Source: Tissierella praeacuta_A
GTDB lineage: Bacteria; Bacillota; Clostridia; Tissierellales; Tissierellaceae
Length of the DNA: 64,000 nucleotides
Direction: 5' to 3'
NCBI RefSeq assembly: GCF_040396155.1
Contig: NZ_JBEBOY010000003.1
Coordinates: 118,240 to 182,239 of the forward strand
Under the pieces are notes generated by a model, which worked only from the letters and a program-made list of their open reading frames with translations, made no database searches and was not told where the DNA came from. The position numbers and the translations under genes were made by a program. This document shows, one piece after another, positions 24,248 through 32,085 of the stretch; the stretch's first letter is position 1; every line of letters begins with the position of its first letter.

Positions 24248-26170
24248 GTGATAAAAGAAAGGTTTGTTACAGTTATATCTTTAATATCTATTACTCTAGT
24301 TGCAGTTATATTAATAGCTTCAACGGCAGTATTAAAAAAAGATGAAGATGTAACCAGTACTAGGATTAGTCAACCGGATTATGTGAGTAAGATATTTAAT
24401 AAGGATATAGTATCGGAAATAGATATTAAAATTGATGAAAATTCGTGGAAAGATCTATTGGAGAATGCTTTAAAAGAAGAATATTATAACTGTGACATTA
24501 TAATAAATGGAGAAACTTTCTCTAATGTAGGGATTAGAGCTAAAGGAAATTCAAGTTTAACCATGGTGGCAAATGATAGTACTACAGATAGATATAGCTT
24601 TAAAATCAATTTTGGTAAATATATTAAAGGGCAAAGTTATTATGGCTTGGATAAATTAGCTCTTAATAATAATATATCGGATGCTACGAATATGAAAGAA
24701 TATTTATCTTATGAAATATTTAATGAAATGGGAGTTGCAACACCGGGATTTGCGTATACTAGTATTAAGATAAATGGTGAGCCATGGGGATTATATTTAG
24801 CAGTGGAGGTAATGGAAGAAAGTTTTATTGAAAGATATTTTGGAACTATAGATGGAAACCTATATAAACCAGAAGGAATGGAAATGGGTGCCAGAGGTAT
24901 GGATATGGAAAAACCAAATATGAAGAATGTGAAAGTCCCTATGGAGGAAAATCCTAGAGATATGGATATAGAGAAAAATGAGAACGGTAATCCGAAAAAT
25001 TTTGGTGGTTTTGGTAGAGGGAATAGCGGAACAAATTTAGTATATACAGGAGATGATATTTCCAATTATTCAGGGATTTTTGATAATGCCATATTTAAGA
25101 CCACTAGTAAAAAAGATTATAATACTGTAGTTAATATGATGAAGAGTTTAAACGCAGGTACTAATTTAGAAGAATATCTTGATGTGGATGAAATATTAAG
25201 GTATTTTGCAGTAAATACTTTTCTTGTAAATTTAGATAGTTATGCTGGAAGCTTGAAACATAATTACTATTTATATGAAAAGGATAGTAAATTTCAAATA
25301 CTTCCTTGGGATTTTAATTTGTCTTTTGCAGGTCATGAAGTCAAAGATGGAGCGTCTGCTATAAATTTTCCCATAGATAATCCAGTTAGTGACACTATGG
25401 AAAATAGTCCTCTAATATCTAAATTATTAGAAAAAGATGAATATAAAAAGATTTATCATGAGTATCTTGAAGAACTAGTCGTAAAATATATTAAGTCTGG
25501 AAAATATAAAGCTTCTATTAGCAAAGTTAATGAATTAATAAAGGAATATGTTAAGAATGATCCTACAGGATTTTTTACTTATGAGCAATATGAAAAATCT
25601 TTACCTATATTACTTCAGTTTGGAAAAGACAGGGCTGAAAGTATTATAGCTCAGTTAAATGGTCAGCAGTCAAGTACTACTTATGGAAATATTGCCACTA
25701 CTATGGATTTATCAGCATTAGGTACTATGGGTAGAGGCTTTGGAGGCAATATGCCGGCAATGAATCAAGGCGAAAGACCAAATATGTTTGGAAATATTGA
25801 AGATAGAGAGAATATGATGAAGGTAATGGAAGTTATTGGGAATTTCTCTGGGGATGAATTAACTGAAGAAGAAAGAGGAAAGCTAAGAGAATTAGGATTA
25901 AATGATACTCAAATAGAAGAGATGATAAATATGAGAAATGGTATGCCTTCTGGTAATAAAGGAATAAATCCATCAAATAATAATTCTAAGCCAGATGATA
26001 ATAAAAATAGGATGCCACAAAGAGTAGATATGACTCAGAGTGGCATGGTCCAACAAAATAAGAATATATTAATAGCGACAGGTATATGTGTACTATCCTT
26101 AATATTTGCCCTAATATATGTAAGTAAATTTAAGCGAAGAAAGTATATTACTTGTAAACCTCCATATTAA
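24248..26170 (+). CDS. CotH-family protein kinase, membrane-anchored
   Basis: 640 residues. A signal/anchor segment (7-30) precedes an extracytoplasmic CotH domain (about 45-470): EIDIKIDENSWKDLLENA, VGIRAKGNSSL, YSFKINFGKYI, DKLALNNNISDATNMKEYLS, WGLYLAVEVMEESFIERYFG, LYKPEG and ILPWDFNLSFAGHEV, the last holding the likely metal-binding Asp. An insert around 210-265 is rich in Met, Gly and Asn. The C-terminus has a low-complexity Gly/Met/Asn/Pro region and a second membrane segment (ILIATGICVLSLIFALIYVS) with basic tail. GTG start behind AGGAAGGAGG. B. subtilis CotH phosphorylates spore-coat proteins; substrates here are unknown. Confidence 0.88.
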   Translation: MIKERFVTVISLISITLVAVILIASTAVLKKDEDVTSTRISQPDYVSKIFNKDIVSEIDIKIDENSWKDLLENALKEEYYNCDIIINGETFSNVGIRAKGNSSLTMVANDSTTDRYSFKINFGKYIKGQSYYGLDKLALNNNISDATNMKEYLSYEIFNEMGVATPGFAYTSIKINGEPWGLYLAVEVMEESFIERYFGTIDGNLYKPEGMEMGARGMDMEKPNMKNVKVPMEENPRDMDIEKNENGNPKNFGGFGRGNSGTNLVYTGDDISNYSGIFDNAIFKTTSKKDYNTVVNMMKSLNAGTNLEEYLDVDEILRYFAVNTFLVNLDSYAGSLKHNYYLYEKDSKFQILPWDFNLSFAGHEVKDGASAINFPIDNPVSDTMENSPLISKLLEKDEYKKIYHEYLEELVVKYIKSGKYKASISKVNELIKEYVKNDPTGFFTYEQYEKSLPILLQFGKDRAESIIAQLNGQQSSTTYGNIATTMDLSALGTMGRGFGGNMPAMNQGERPNMFGNIEDRENMMKVMEVIGNFSGDELTEEERGKLRELGLNDTQIEEMINMRNGMPSGNKGINPSNNNSKPDDNKNRMPQRVDMTQSGMVQQNKNILIATGICVLSLIFALIYVSKFKRRKYITCKPPY

Positions 26171-26278
26171 TATAAGTAGAAGCATTCCAAGAATTAAATA
26201 ATGTTCGAGGAATGCTTTTGTAATTAACTTTAATCTCTTAAGTATAGACAAATCAATCAATAGCCAATAGAATATAAA
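26167..26278. repeat. Direct repeat A1 (3' end and terminator of CotH gene)
   Basis: About 112 bp, starting at the CotH stop codon, that recurs with ~90% identity at 29679-29791. It contains the terminator stem AAGCATTCC (26180-26188) / GGAATGCTT (26209-26217). Weak similarity continues into the last codons of the CotH gene (AACCTC…TTAATATAAG). Confidence 0.85.
26180..26220 (+). terminator. Terminator of CotH gene
   Basis: Stem 26180-26188 / 26209-26217, long loop, T-rich tail. Duplicated at 29692-29732. Confidence 0.65.
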
Positions 26279-27753
26279 TAACATCAGAAGTCTATTTTAC
26301 CATTATAGATATTATAGAATTTTAAACTTATAGAAATATAACTTGAGATTTATGTTATAAGATTTAATGGATAAGAATAATGTACTTATTCTTATTAAAA
26401 TATAAATATTTTGCTGTTACTTTAATAGGTTTATTTTCGTGTTAAGGTTATTTCTACATATTAAAAATATAAAAAGAGTAGCTTCTTTTTTAAAGTACTT
26501 TCCTTAAATAGCTAAAAATTATATTTTTATCACTTGTGATATAGATTGTCAAATACTTATATGTTAACATATAAATTTGGGTTAAAGGTATGATAAAAAT
26601 TTTGCTTTTAAATCTATTTATTTTCTTTATCTTATTTTGGAAGAATTTAAAGTGTTCATCAAAATCAGTATTATATTTATATTCTGAATCATTATCTATT
26701 TCATGTAGAATATATATTATATTACTGCTTAAATTTTTAACTTTTTTGAGAATTTTATAAGATAACTTGTTTTCAGTGTTTATAAAATATTGTATTTATT
26801 TTATTATAATGGAATATTAGTTAGATTTAGACTGGATTTGAAAAGACTCAATAATTTAATGATTAAGTATAATTAAATAATAAGATTAAGATAAAAGCTA
26901 ATTAGGATTTGAAAATATAATACTGATTGGCTTTTTATTTTGGCAGAATATAATATGATATGTAGAAATATGCTGGAAAATAGTGGGCTAAATTCCTTGA
27001 TTATGTTCTAAATAAACCATATAATTTAGATAATTAGGAATGCTAGTATTAAAAATAATAATTAAAATATCTTTTCTGGAGATTAAAGTAATAAGAAGAA
27101 GAGATATTTTGATTTCAGTTAATGTTTCACTGTTTTGAGATTTTATATAAAAATATTAACAAATTGATGTCTGTTAAGGTGTGAATTTAAAATCTATGTT
27201 GAAACTTAGAGGCAGTATATAAGTATTAAAAACTTATAATAAAATTTTAATATGATTTTGCTTTTAAAAGTCAAATACATTAATATCCAACTGAATTCAA
27301 GAATATGTGGTAGCAAAAATTTGTATTCTATTCTTGATGAGGATAAAAATTAATGTACTATAAATCAAGGACAAATAAAATATTATGATGAATGAAATAC
27401 TTGTGAGATTTGTCCAAAACCAATGGGGCAATCCTATGCAAGATGTATATATCTAATGTATAAGAGTATCTAAAATGTTAAGATCAAAAATATTTAATAA
27501 TTAAACTTATAGAACTAAAAGAGGATGGTATTTTATCATAATTTCATTATCTTGCATATAAGAGAGTCAATTATTTAATTTTAAATATGTTAAAAAGGGG
27601 GGGGAAAAGCAAGAGTCCAAAATATTATTCTGAATCTACCCTTTGGTTTATTATGATTTATAAAATTTATTGAAGTCAAAAAAGTATTATGTATTTAAAT
27701 GAGAAATTTTTATATTACCTTTGCAAATCAAAAAAATTTAAGGAGGATTTATT
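26279..27753. other. AT-rich region without convincing genes
   Basis: Nearly 1.5 kb with no start-codon-bearing reading frame of note. The minus strand is stop-free from about 26795 to 26505 (~97 codons; includes ILHEIDNDSEYKYNTDFDEH) but lacks a start and ribosome site, so it is at best a 5'-truncated relic. A run of eight G is at 27597-27604. This is the left part of the insert between direct repeats A1 and A2. Confidence 0.45.
27597..27604 (+). other. Eight-base G tract upstream of secreted-protein gene
   Basis: AAAAGGGGGGGGAAAAGC, 150 bp upstream of the ATG at 27754; resembles the tract upstream of the exported protein gene at 3294 (minus strand). Confidence 0.4.
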
Positions 27754-28837
27754 ATGAAAATAATAAAAAAAATAATAGTGATAGTTATTATGCTCACTAT
27801 ACTACCTTTTAACAATGTGTACGCAAAAGAGAATTTTATGGAAGCAACAATAGCTATTGACAATGTAAATGGTATTGAGTCTTCTAATATAGAAGAATTG
27901 TTTAATGAGATAGCTAGGGATGATTCTTCATGTTGAGATCGAATCTTTAGACAGGCCTTTGGATATGCATAAAGAAAATAAAATCATGGATAATGAGCTA
28001 GAAGAAGTTTCATTAAATGGATATAAAGAACTTCCACTTAGAGAAGATGAGCTTGAAGTTAAAGCATATGTTGCTACTAAGGATGGTAAAGAGAAGACTG
28101 GGAATACTGATCAGATTTCTATTAGAACTTCAACAAGATTTCGTGACTGGGATACCTTTTTTTCAGACTTAGAAAAAGATGGTGAAGTAAAGTTAAGTGA
28201 TTATCATGTTGAGAAAAAAATTTTTAATTACAGCGGTTGGGAAAATCTACAGGGTGATGGTTTTGAGATTTCTGCGTATACTACAAGAAATGGTCCAGAT
28301 GAACTATTAATTCATATTGGTTTTATGGATTTTGTAGCACACGAAACAAAAATTTATGGAAATATTCAAGTGGAAATAGTTAATGGAATGATTTTATCAT
28401 ATGATAAATATACGGACATAGTTTCTGTAATGAATTATAATTGGGCGCCGCAATATTCCAATGTAGAGCTTGGCTTAGGAAAATTAAAAAATGAATCTGT
28501 GTTTATAAGAAGACTTACGAGTGGCTCTATGGGGAGACGACCAAGATACTTAGATGCAATGAGTGCAATGGTTCACTACTTATCAACACCTAATGATATA
28601 TGGAATGCTTTAAATACACATGAAACCCAAGATTATGAGAGTGCATTTATTTATGTAAATTCTTATAACGGGCAAAAAGAAAAGTATAATAATAAAGTTG
28701 TTCGAGCTATTTCAATAAACTCTGGATCTGGATATTTAACTATGAAGGGTGAGTATTTCTTACTTGAAGGACAAATTTATAATCACACTTATGATTGGAG
28801 ATGGGTATATAGAGCAAAAATTAGACATAGCTTATAG
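27754..28837 (+). pseudogene. Secreted protein gene with a frameshift
   Basis: The first frame (27754-27936) has a strong site AAGGAGG, a signal peptide (MKIIKKIIVIVIMLTILPF…VYAKE) and an acidic start of a mature domain, ending DDSSC-stop. The second frame (27920-28837) carries ~300 residues with no signal and no good ribosome site: acidic linker, SIRTSTRFRDWDTFFSDLEK, and a beta-rich domain. Joining the frames near 27935 (one base too many) gives one ~350-residue secreted protein. Domain family not recognised. Either a decayed gene or a sequencing error; programmed frameshifting is less likely because no slippery site or hairpin is evident. Confidence 0.6.
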
Positions 28838-28886
28838 TGTTTTTTTGTTGATATCATATTTATATTTTACTTAAATACAATAATAG

Positions 28887-28923
28887 AAAGGCCACTAAAC
28901 TTGATACGATAGTGGTCTTTTTG
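28887..28923 (+). terminator. Intrinsic terminator
   Basis: Stem AAAGGCCACTA (28887-28897) / TAGTGGTCTTT (28910-28920) with T tail, after the frameshifted gene. Confidence 0.8.
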
Positions 28924-29012
28924 CTTTAATGTTTATTAATATATTACAATAGTTGCTAAAAATACTATTATATGTTAATATTCCTATAAAATATAAATGG
29001 AGGAGGGTATTA

Positions 29013-29606
29013 ATGAAAGATAAAAAAAATTTATTTTGTTTATTTGTAATACTGGTGCTAATATTTTCTTTGAGACTTAATATAAAAAATTTTAGAAATC
29101 AAAAAAGGGCGAGAAAAATAGTAATAAATAATGTTTATTCTAATCTTTATTCTTCATTAAGTATTTTAGATAAGATAATATTGAATAATGATATTAATCT
29201 AGATGAAGAAAAGAGTAAATTATTAACTAATTTAGCTATAGAGTTATTTAAGCTAAATACTATAATTCATCAAAATGGTATTTATTTTGAAAAACCTATT
29301 TATTATCCAGGTATTACATCATTTGATTTTATTGCTGAGACTTTATTGGATACAGAGATAGGGGTCAATGGTGTGCAGATATATGGAGTGTTAAATGATA
29401 AATTTGTTTCAGAAAATGAAATTGAATATTTAGAACAATTGAGAGATGATATAAAGATTGTAGTAGAAAATATGGTCTCATCAGAAAATCCACCACAGCC
29501 AAATGATAACTTATCGATTGTAGAAGTAAATCGAATATTAGAAAACTTTTTTAAAAAATGGAGAAATACAAAAGAAGATAGTCCATATATGTTATTAACA
29601 GACTAA
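29013..29606 (+). CDS. Hypothetical membrane-anchored protein
   Basis: About 197 residues, not recognised. One N-terminal membrane segment (about 6-22; FCLFVILVLIFSL) followed by a basic stretch (NFRNQKRARKIV) and a mostly helical, acidic domain with ILDKIILNNDINLDEEKSKL and a Pro/Asn-rich region near 168. Start chosen at ATG 29013 because GGAGGAGGG lies 6-14 bases upstream; a longer frame from 28953 has no site. It lies inside the segment flanked by the duplicated CotH terminator, suggesting acquired DNA. Confidence 0.6.
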   Translation: MKDKKNLFCLFVILVLIFSLRLNIKNFRNQKRARKIVINNVYSNLYSSLSILDKIILNNDINLDEEKSKLLTNLAIELFKLNTIIHQNGIYFEKPIYYPGITSFDFIAETLLDTEIGVNGVQIYGVLNDKFVSENEIEYLEQLRDDIKIVVENMVSSENPPQPNDNLSIVEVNRILENFFKKWRNTKEDSPYMLLTD

Positions 29607-29678
29607 TAAAGTGAAGTGAAAAATGAAATTTGCAATATATTTTAATTGTAGAATTAAGGATGATAGTATACTAACCTC

Positions 29679-29791
29679 TTAATATAAGTAGAAGCATTCC
29701 AAGAATTAAATAATATTCGAGGAATGCTTTTGTAATTAACTTTAATATCTATAAGTATAGACAAATCAATTAATAACCAATAAAATATAAT
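29679..29791. repeat. Direct repeat A2
   Basis: Second copy of A1 (26167-26278), ~90% identical, including the terminator stem AAGCATTCC (29692-29700) / GGAATGCTT (29721-29729). It lies directly upstream of pgcA. A1 and A2 bound a ~3.5-kb insert. Confidence 0.85.
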
Positions 29792-29829
29792 CAACTGATA
29801 AAAATTAAATTAAATATAGAGGTGATTTT

Positions 29830-31518
29830 ATGGATTATAGAGAAAAATACAATTATTGGCTAGAAAATGATTATTTTGATGAAGATACTAAAATGGAGCT
29901 AAAAAGTATTACTGATAATAAGGAAATTGAGGATAGATTTTATGCTGATTTATCTTTTGGTACAGCTGGATTAAGAGGAAAAATAGGTGCTGGAACTAAT
30001 AGAATGAATAGATATACTGTTTCACTAGCTACCCAAGGATTAGCTAAAACCATAGTAAATAGAGGTAAGGAAGCTATGAATAAGGGAGTAGCTATTGCCT
30101 ATGATGTTAGGCATTATTCAGATAAATTTGCTGAAATGGCCGCTAGGGTATTAGCTGCTAATGGAGTTAAAGTCTATCTTTTTAAAGACATTAGGCCAAC
30201 ACCAGTATTATCTTATACTATAAGAAATCTGAAAACTATATCAGGAATAGTGATTACAGCTAGTCATAATCCAAAAGATTATAATGGATATAAGGTATAT
30301 TGGGAAGAAGGTTCTCAAATATTAGATGATATTGCAGATGAAATCCTTATGGAAATAAAAAACATAAAAAACTTTTCAGAGATAAAGCTTATGGATTTAG
30401 ATGAAGCCCAAAGTAAGGGATTGATCGAATATATAGGTAAGGAAATCGATGATGATTATGATAAGGACTTGCTTAGTCTAACTCTCAATGACGATATAGA
30501 TAAGGATATAAGAATTATATATACACCTCTTAATGGTACTGGAAATATTCCGGTGAGAAGAATACTAGAGAAAAGAGGATTTACTAATATAATTGTAGTG
30601 CCAGAGCAGGAAAATCCAGATCCTAATTTTACAACTGTAGGATATCCAAATCCAGAAGATGTAAAGGCATTTGATTATGCTAAAATATTGGGAAAAAAAG
30701 AAGATGCAGAATTAATTATAGCAACTGATCCAGATTGTGACAGGGTAGCCATGATGGTAAGGGATGAGGATGGAGAATTTAAATTTATTAACGGCAATCA
30801 AGCAGGAGTACTATTAGTAAACTATATATTATCCCAAAGATATAGATTAAATAGTATTCCTAAAAATGGTGTTATAGTTAAATCTATAGTTACTGGAGAT
30901 TTAAGCAAAGTCATAGCTAAAAAATATAATGTGGAAACTATAGAAACTTTAACTGGATTTAAAAATATTTGTGGTAAGGCTAATGAATTTGATAATACAG
31001 GAGAGCATACTTTTATTTTTGGATATGAAGAAAGTATAGGATATGTATATGGAACTATGGTAAGGGATAAGGATGCAGTAAACACCTCTATGTTTATAGC
31101 AGAAATGGCAGGATTTTATAAAAAACAAGGAAAATCTCTATTAGATGTATTGGAAGATCTCTATGAAGAACACGGATATTATAAGGAAAAACTTATTTCT
31201 ATAGTATTAGAGGGATTAGAAGGTAGTCAAAGAATAGGCAGAATGATGGAAGAGTTTAGAAAAGAGCCTATAACAGACTTTAATGGTATAAAACTTACTA
31301 AAACTATAGATTATTTATTAGATGATACTAGTAATCCTAAATCAAATGTTTTAAAATATTATTTAGATGATGGCTCCTGGTATGCCATAAGGCCTTCAGG
31401 GACAGAACCTAAGATAAAATTATATATTTATTCCAAAGATATGGATATGGTTAGATCAAAAGAGAAGGTAGAATTAATAGAATCTATGGTTAGAAGTAGA
31501 ATGAACTCTATTAAATAA
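29830..31518 (+). CDS. pgcA: Phosphoglucomutase/phosphomannomutase
   Basis: Alpha-D-phosphohexomutase interconverting glucose 1- and 6-phosphate (or the mannose forms), feeding envelope polysaccharides. The 562 residues match the B. subtilis PgcA length. Domains in order: LSFGTAGLRGKIGAGTNRMN, catalytic serine loop GIVITASHNPKDYNGYK (phosphoserine in TASHNP), metal loop ATDPDCDRVAM, sugar-binding FGYEESIGYVYG, and phosphate-binding IRPSGTEPKIKLYIY. GAGGTG precedes the ATG. Before the upstream insertion it was probably the direct neighbour of the CotH gene. Confidence 0.95.
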   Translation: MDYREKYNYWLENDYFDEDTKMELKSITDNKEIEDRFYADLSFGTAGLRGKIGAGTNRMNRYTVSLATQGLAKTIVNRGKEAMNKGVAIAYDVRHYSDKFAEMAARVLAANGVKVYLFKDIRPTPVLSYTIRNLKTISGIVITASHNPKDYNGYKVYWEEGSQILDDIADEILMEIKNIKNFSEIKLMDLDEAQSKGLIEYIGKEIDDDYDKDLLSLTLNDDIDKDIRIIYTPLNGTGNIPVRRILEKRGFTNIIVVPEQENPDPNFTTVGYPNPEDVKAFDYAKILGKKEDAELIIATDPDCDRVAMMVRDEDGEFKFINGNQAGVLLVNYILSQRYRLNSIPKNGVIVKSIVTGDLSKVIAKKYNVETIETLTGFKNICGKANEFDNTGEHTFIFGYEESIGYVYGTMVRDKDAVNTSMFIAEMAGFYKKQGKSLLDVLEDLYEEHGYYKEKLISIVLEGLEGSQRIGRMMEEFRKEPITDFNGIKLTKTIDYLLDDTSNPKSNVLKYYLDDGSWYAIRPSGTEPKIKLYIYSKDMDMVRSKEKVELIESMVRSRMNSIK

Positions 31519-31528
31519 TAATCTTGGT

Positions 31529-31569
31529 AAAAAACTGTCGAAATATATAGAATTTTGACAGTTTTTTAA
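31529..31569 (+). terminator. Intrinsic terminator of pgcA
   Basis: Stem AAAAAACTGTC (31529-31539) / GACAGTTTTTT (31557-31567), 17-base loop. Confidence 0.8.
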
Positions 31570-31663
31570 TATTAAATTTCCTTAAAACATATTGACAAGC
31601 TTTTAACAATAGTGATACCATATATACATAGCTACATATTAAATATGAAGGTAAGTGAAATTA

Positions 31664-31996
31664 ATGCTAAAGAATAATGGGAAAAGGCGATTATTATTAG
31701 CACTTTCATTAATGATGATACTATCAATTTTTTCACTTATTAATGCTTTTGCAGAAGAAAACAAGCCAAATAATGCTCTAAGAGCTATTACATGTGGAAG
31801 ATGTGAGTATGGATATTTAACCTATATTGAGAGAGAGTACAGAGAAAATGCTGGGACTACAAGATGTGATTGTGATATACAAGAGGCATATAGATATAAT
31901 CATAAAAACTATACTATAATAAATGAAACTGGATATCGATGCAGTTATTGTTCCTTCACTGACATAAGACAGCGAAGTGTGGGTTTCAGGATATGA
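31664..31996 (+). CDS. Small Cys-rich secreted protein
   Basis: About 110 residues, not recognised. Signal peptide MLKNNGKRRLLLALSLMMIL…NAFAEE, with likely cleavage after AFA. The mature part (~77 residues) has six Cys in the arrangement CGRC…CDC…CSYC, which could bind zinc or form disulfides. The ATG at 31664 is weakly placed after GAAGGTAAG; a GTG at 31655 is an alternative. Single-gene unit between two terminators. Function unknown. Confidence 0.6.
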   Translation: MLKNNGKRRLLLALSLMMILSIFSLINAFAEENKPNNALRAITCGRCEYGYLTYIEREYRENAGTTRCDCDIQEAYRYNHKNYTIINETGYRCSYCSFTDIRQRSVGFRI

Positions 31997-32013
31997 GCAT
32001 ATACTAAGATAGT

Positions 32014-32043
32014 AAATGGGGACTCAAAAGAGTCCCCATTTCG
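32014..32043 (+). terminator. Intrinsic terminator
   Basis: Perfect 12-bp stem AAATGGGGACTC (32014-32025) / GAGTCCCCATTT (32030-32041), loop AAAA. Confidence 0.85.
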
Positions 32044-32085
32044 CTATTATAAGATAATCAAGATATAAGGAAAGAGGAGATACAT

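Noticed and set aside
26505..26795. Stop-free minus-strand stretch of ~97 codons
   Set aside because: No start codon with ribosome site; in AT-rich DNA this length is only weak evidence. Mentioned only as a possible relic.
27920..27940. Programmed ribosomal frameshifting in the secreted-protein gene
   Set aside because: No slippery heptamer, internal ribosome-like stimulator or downstream hairpin is apparent; mutation or sequencing error is simpler.
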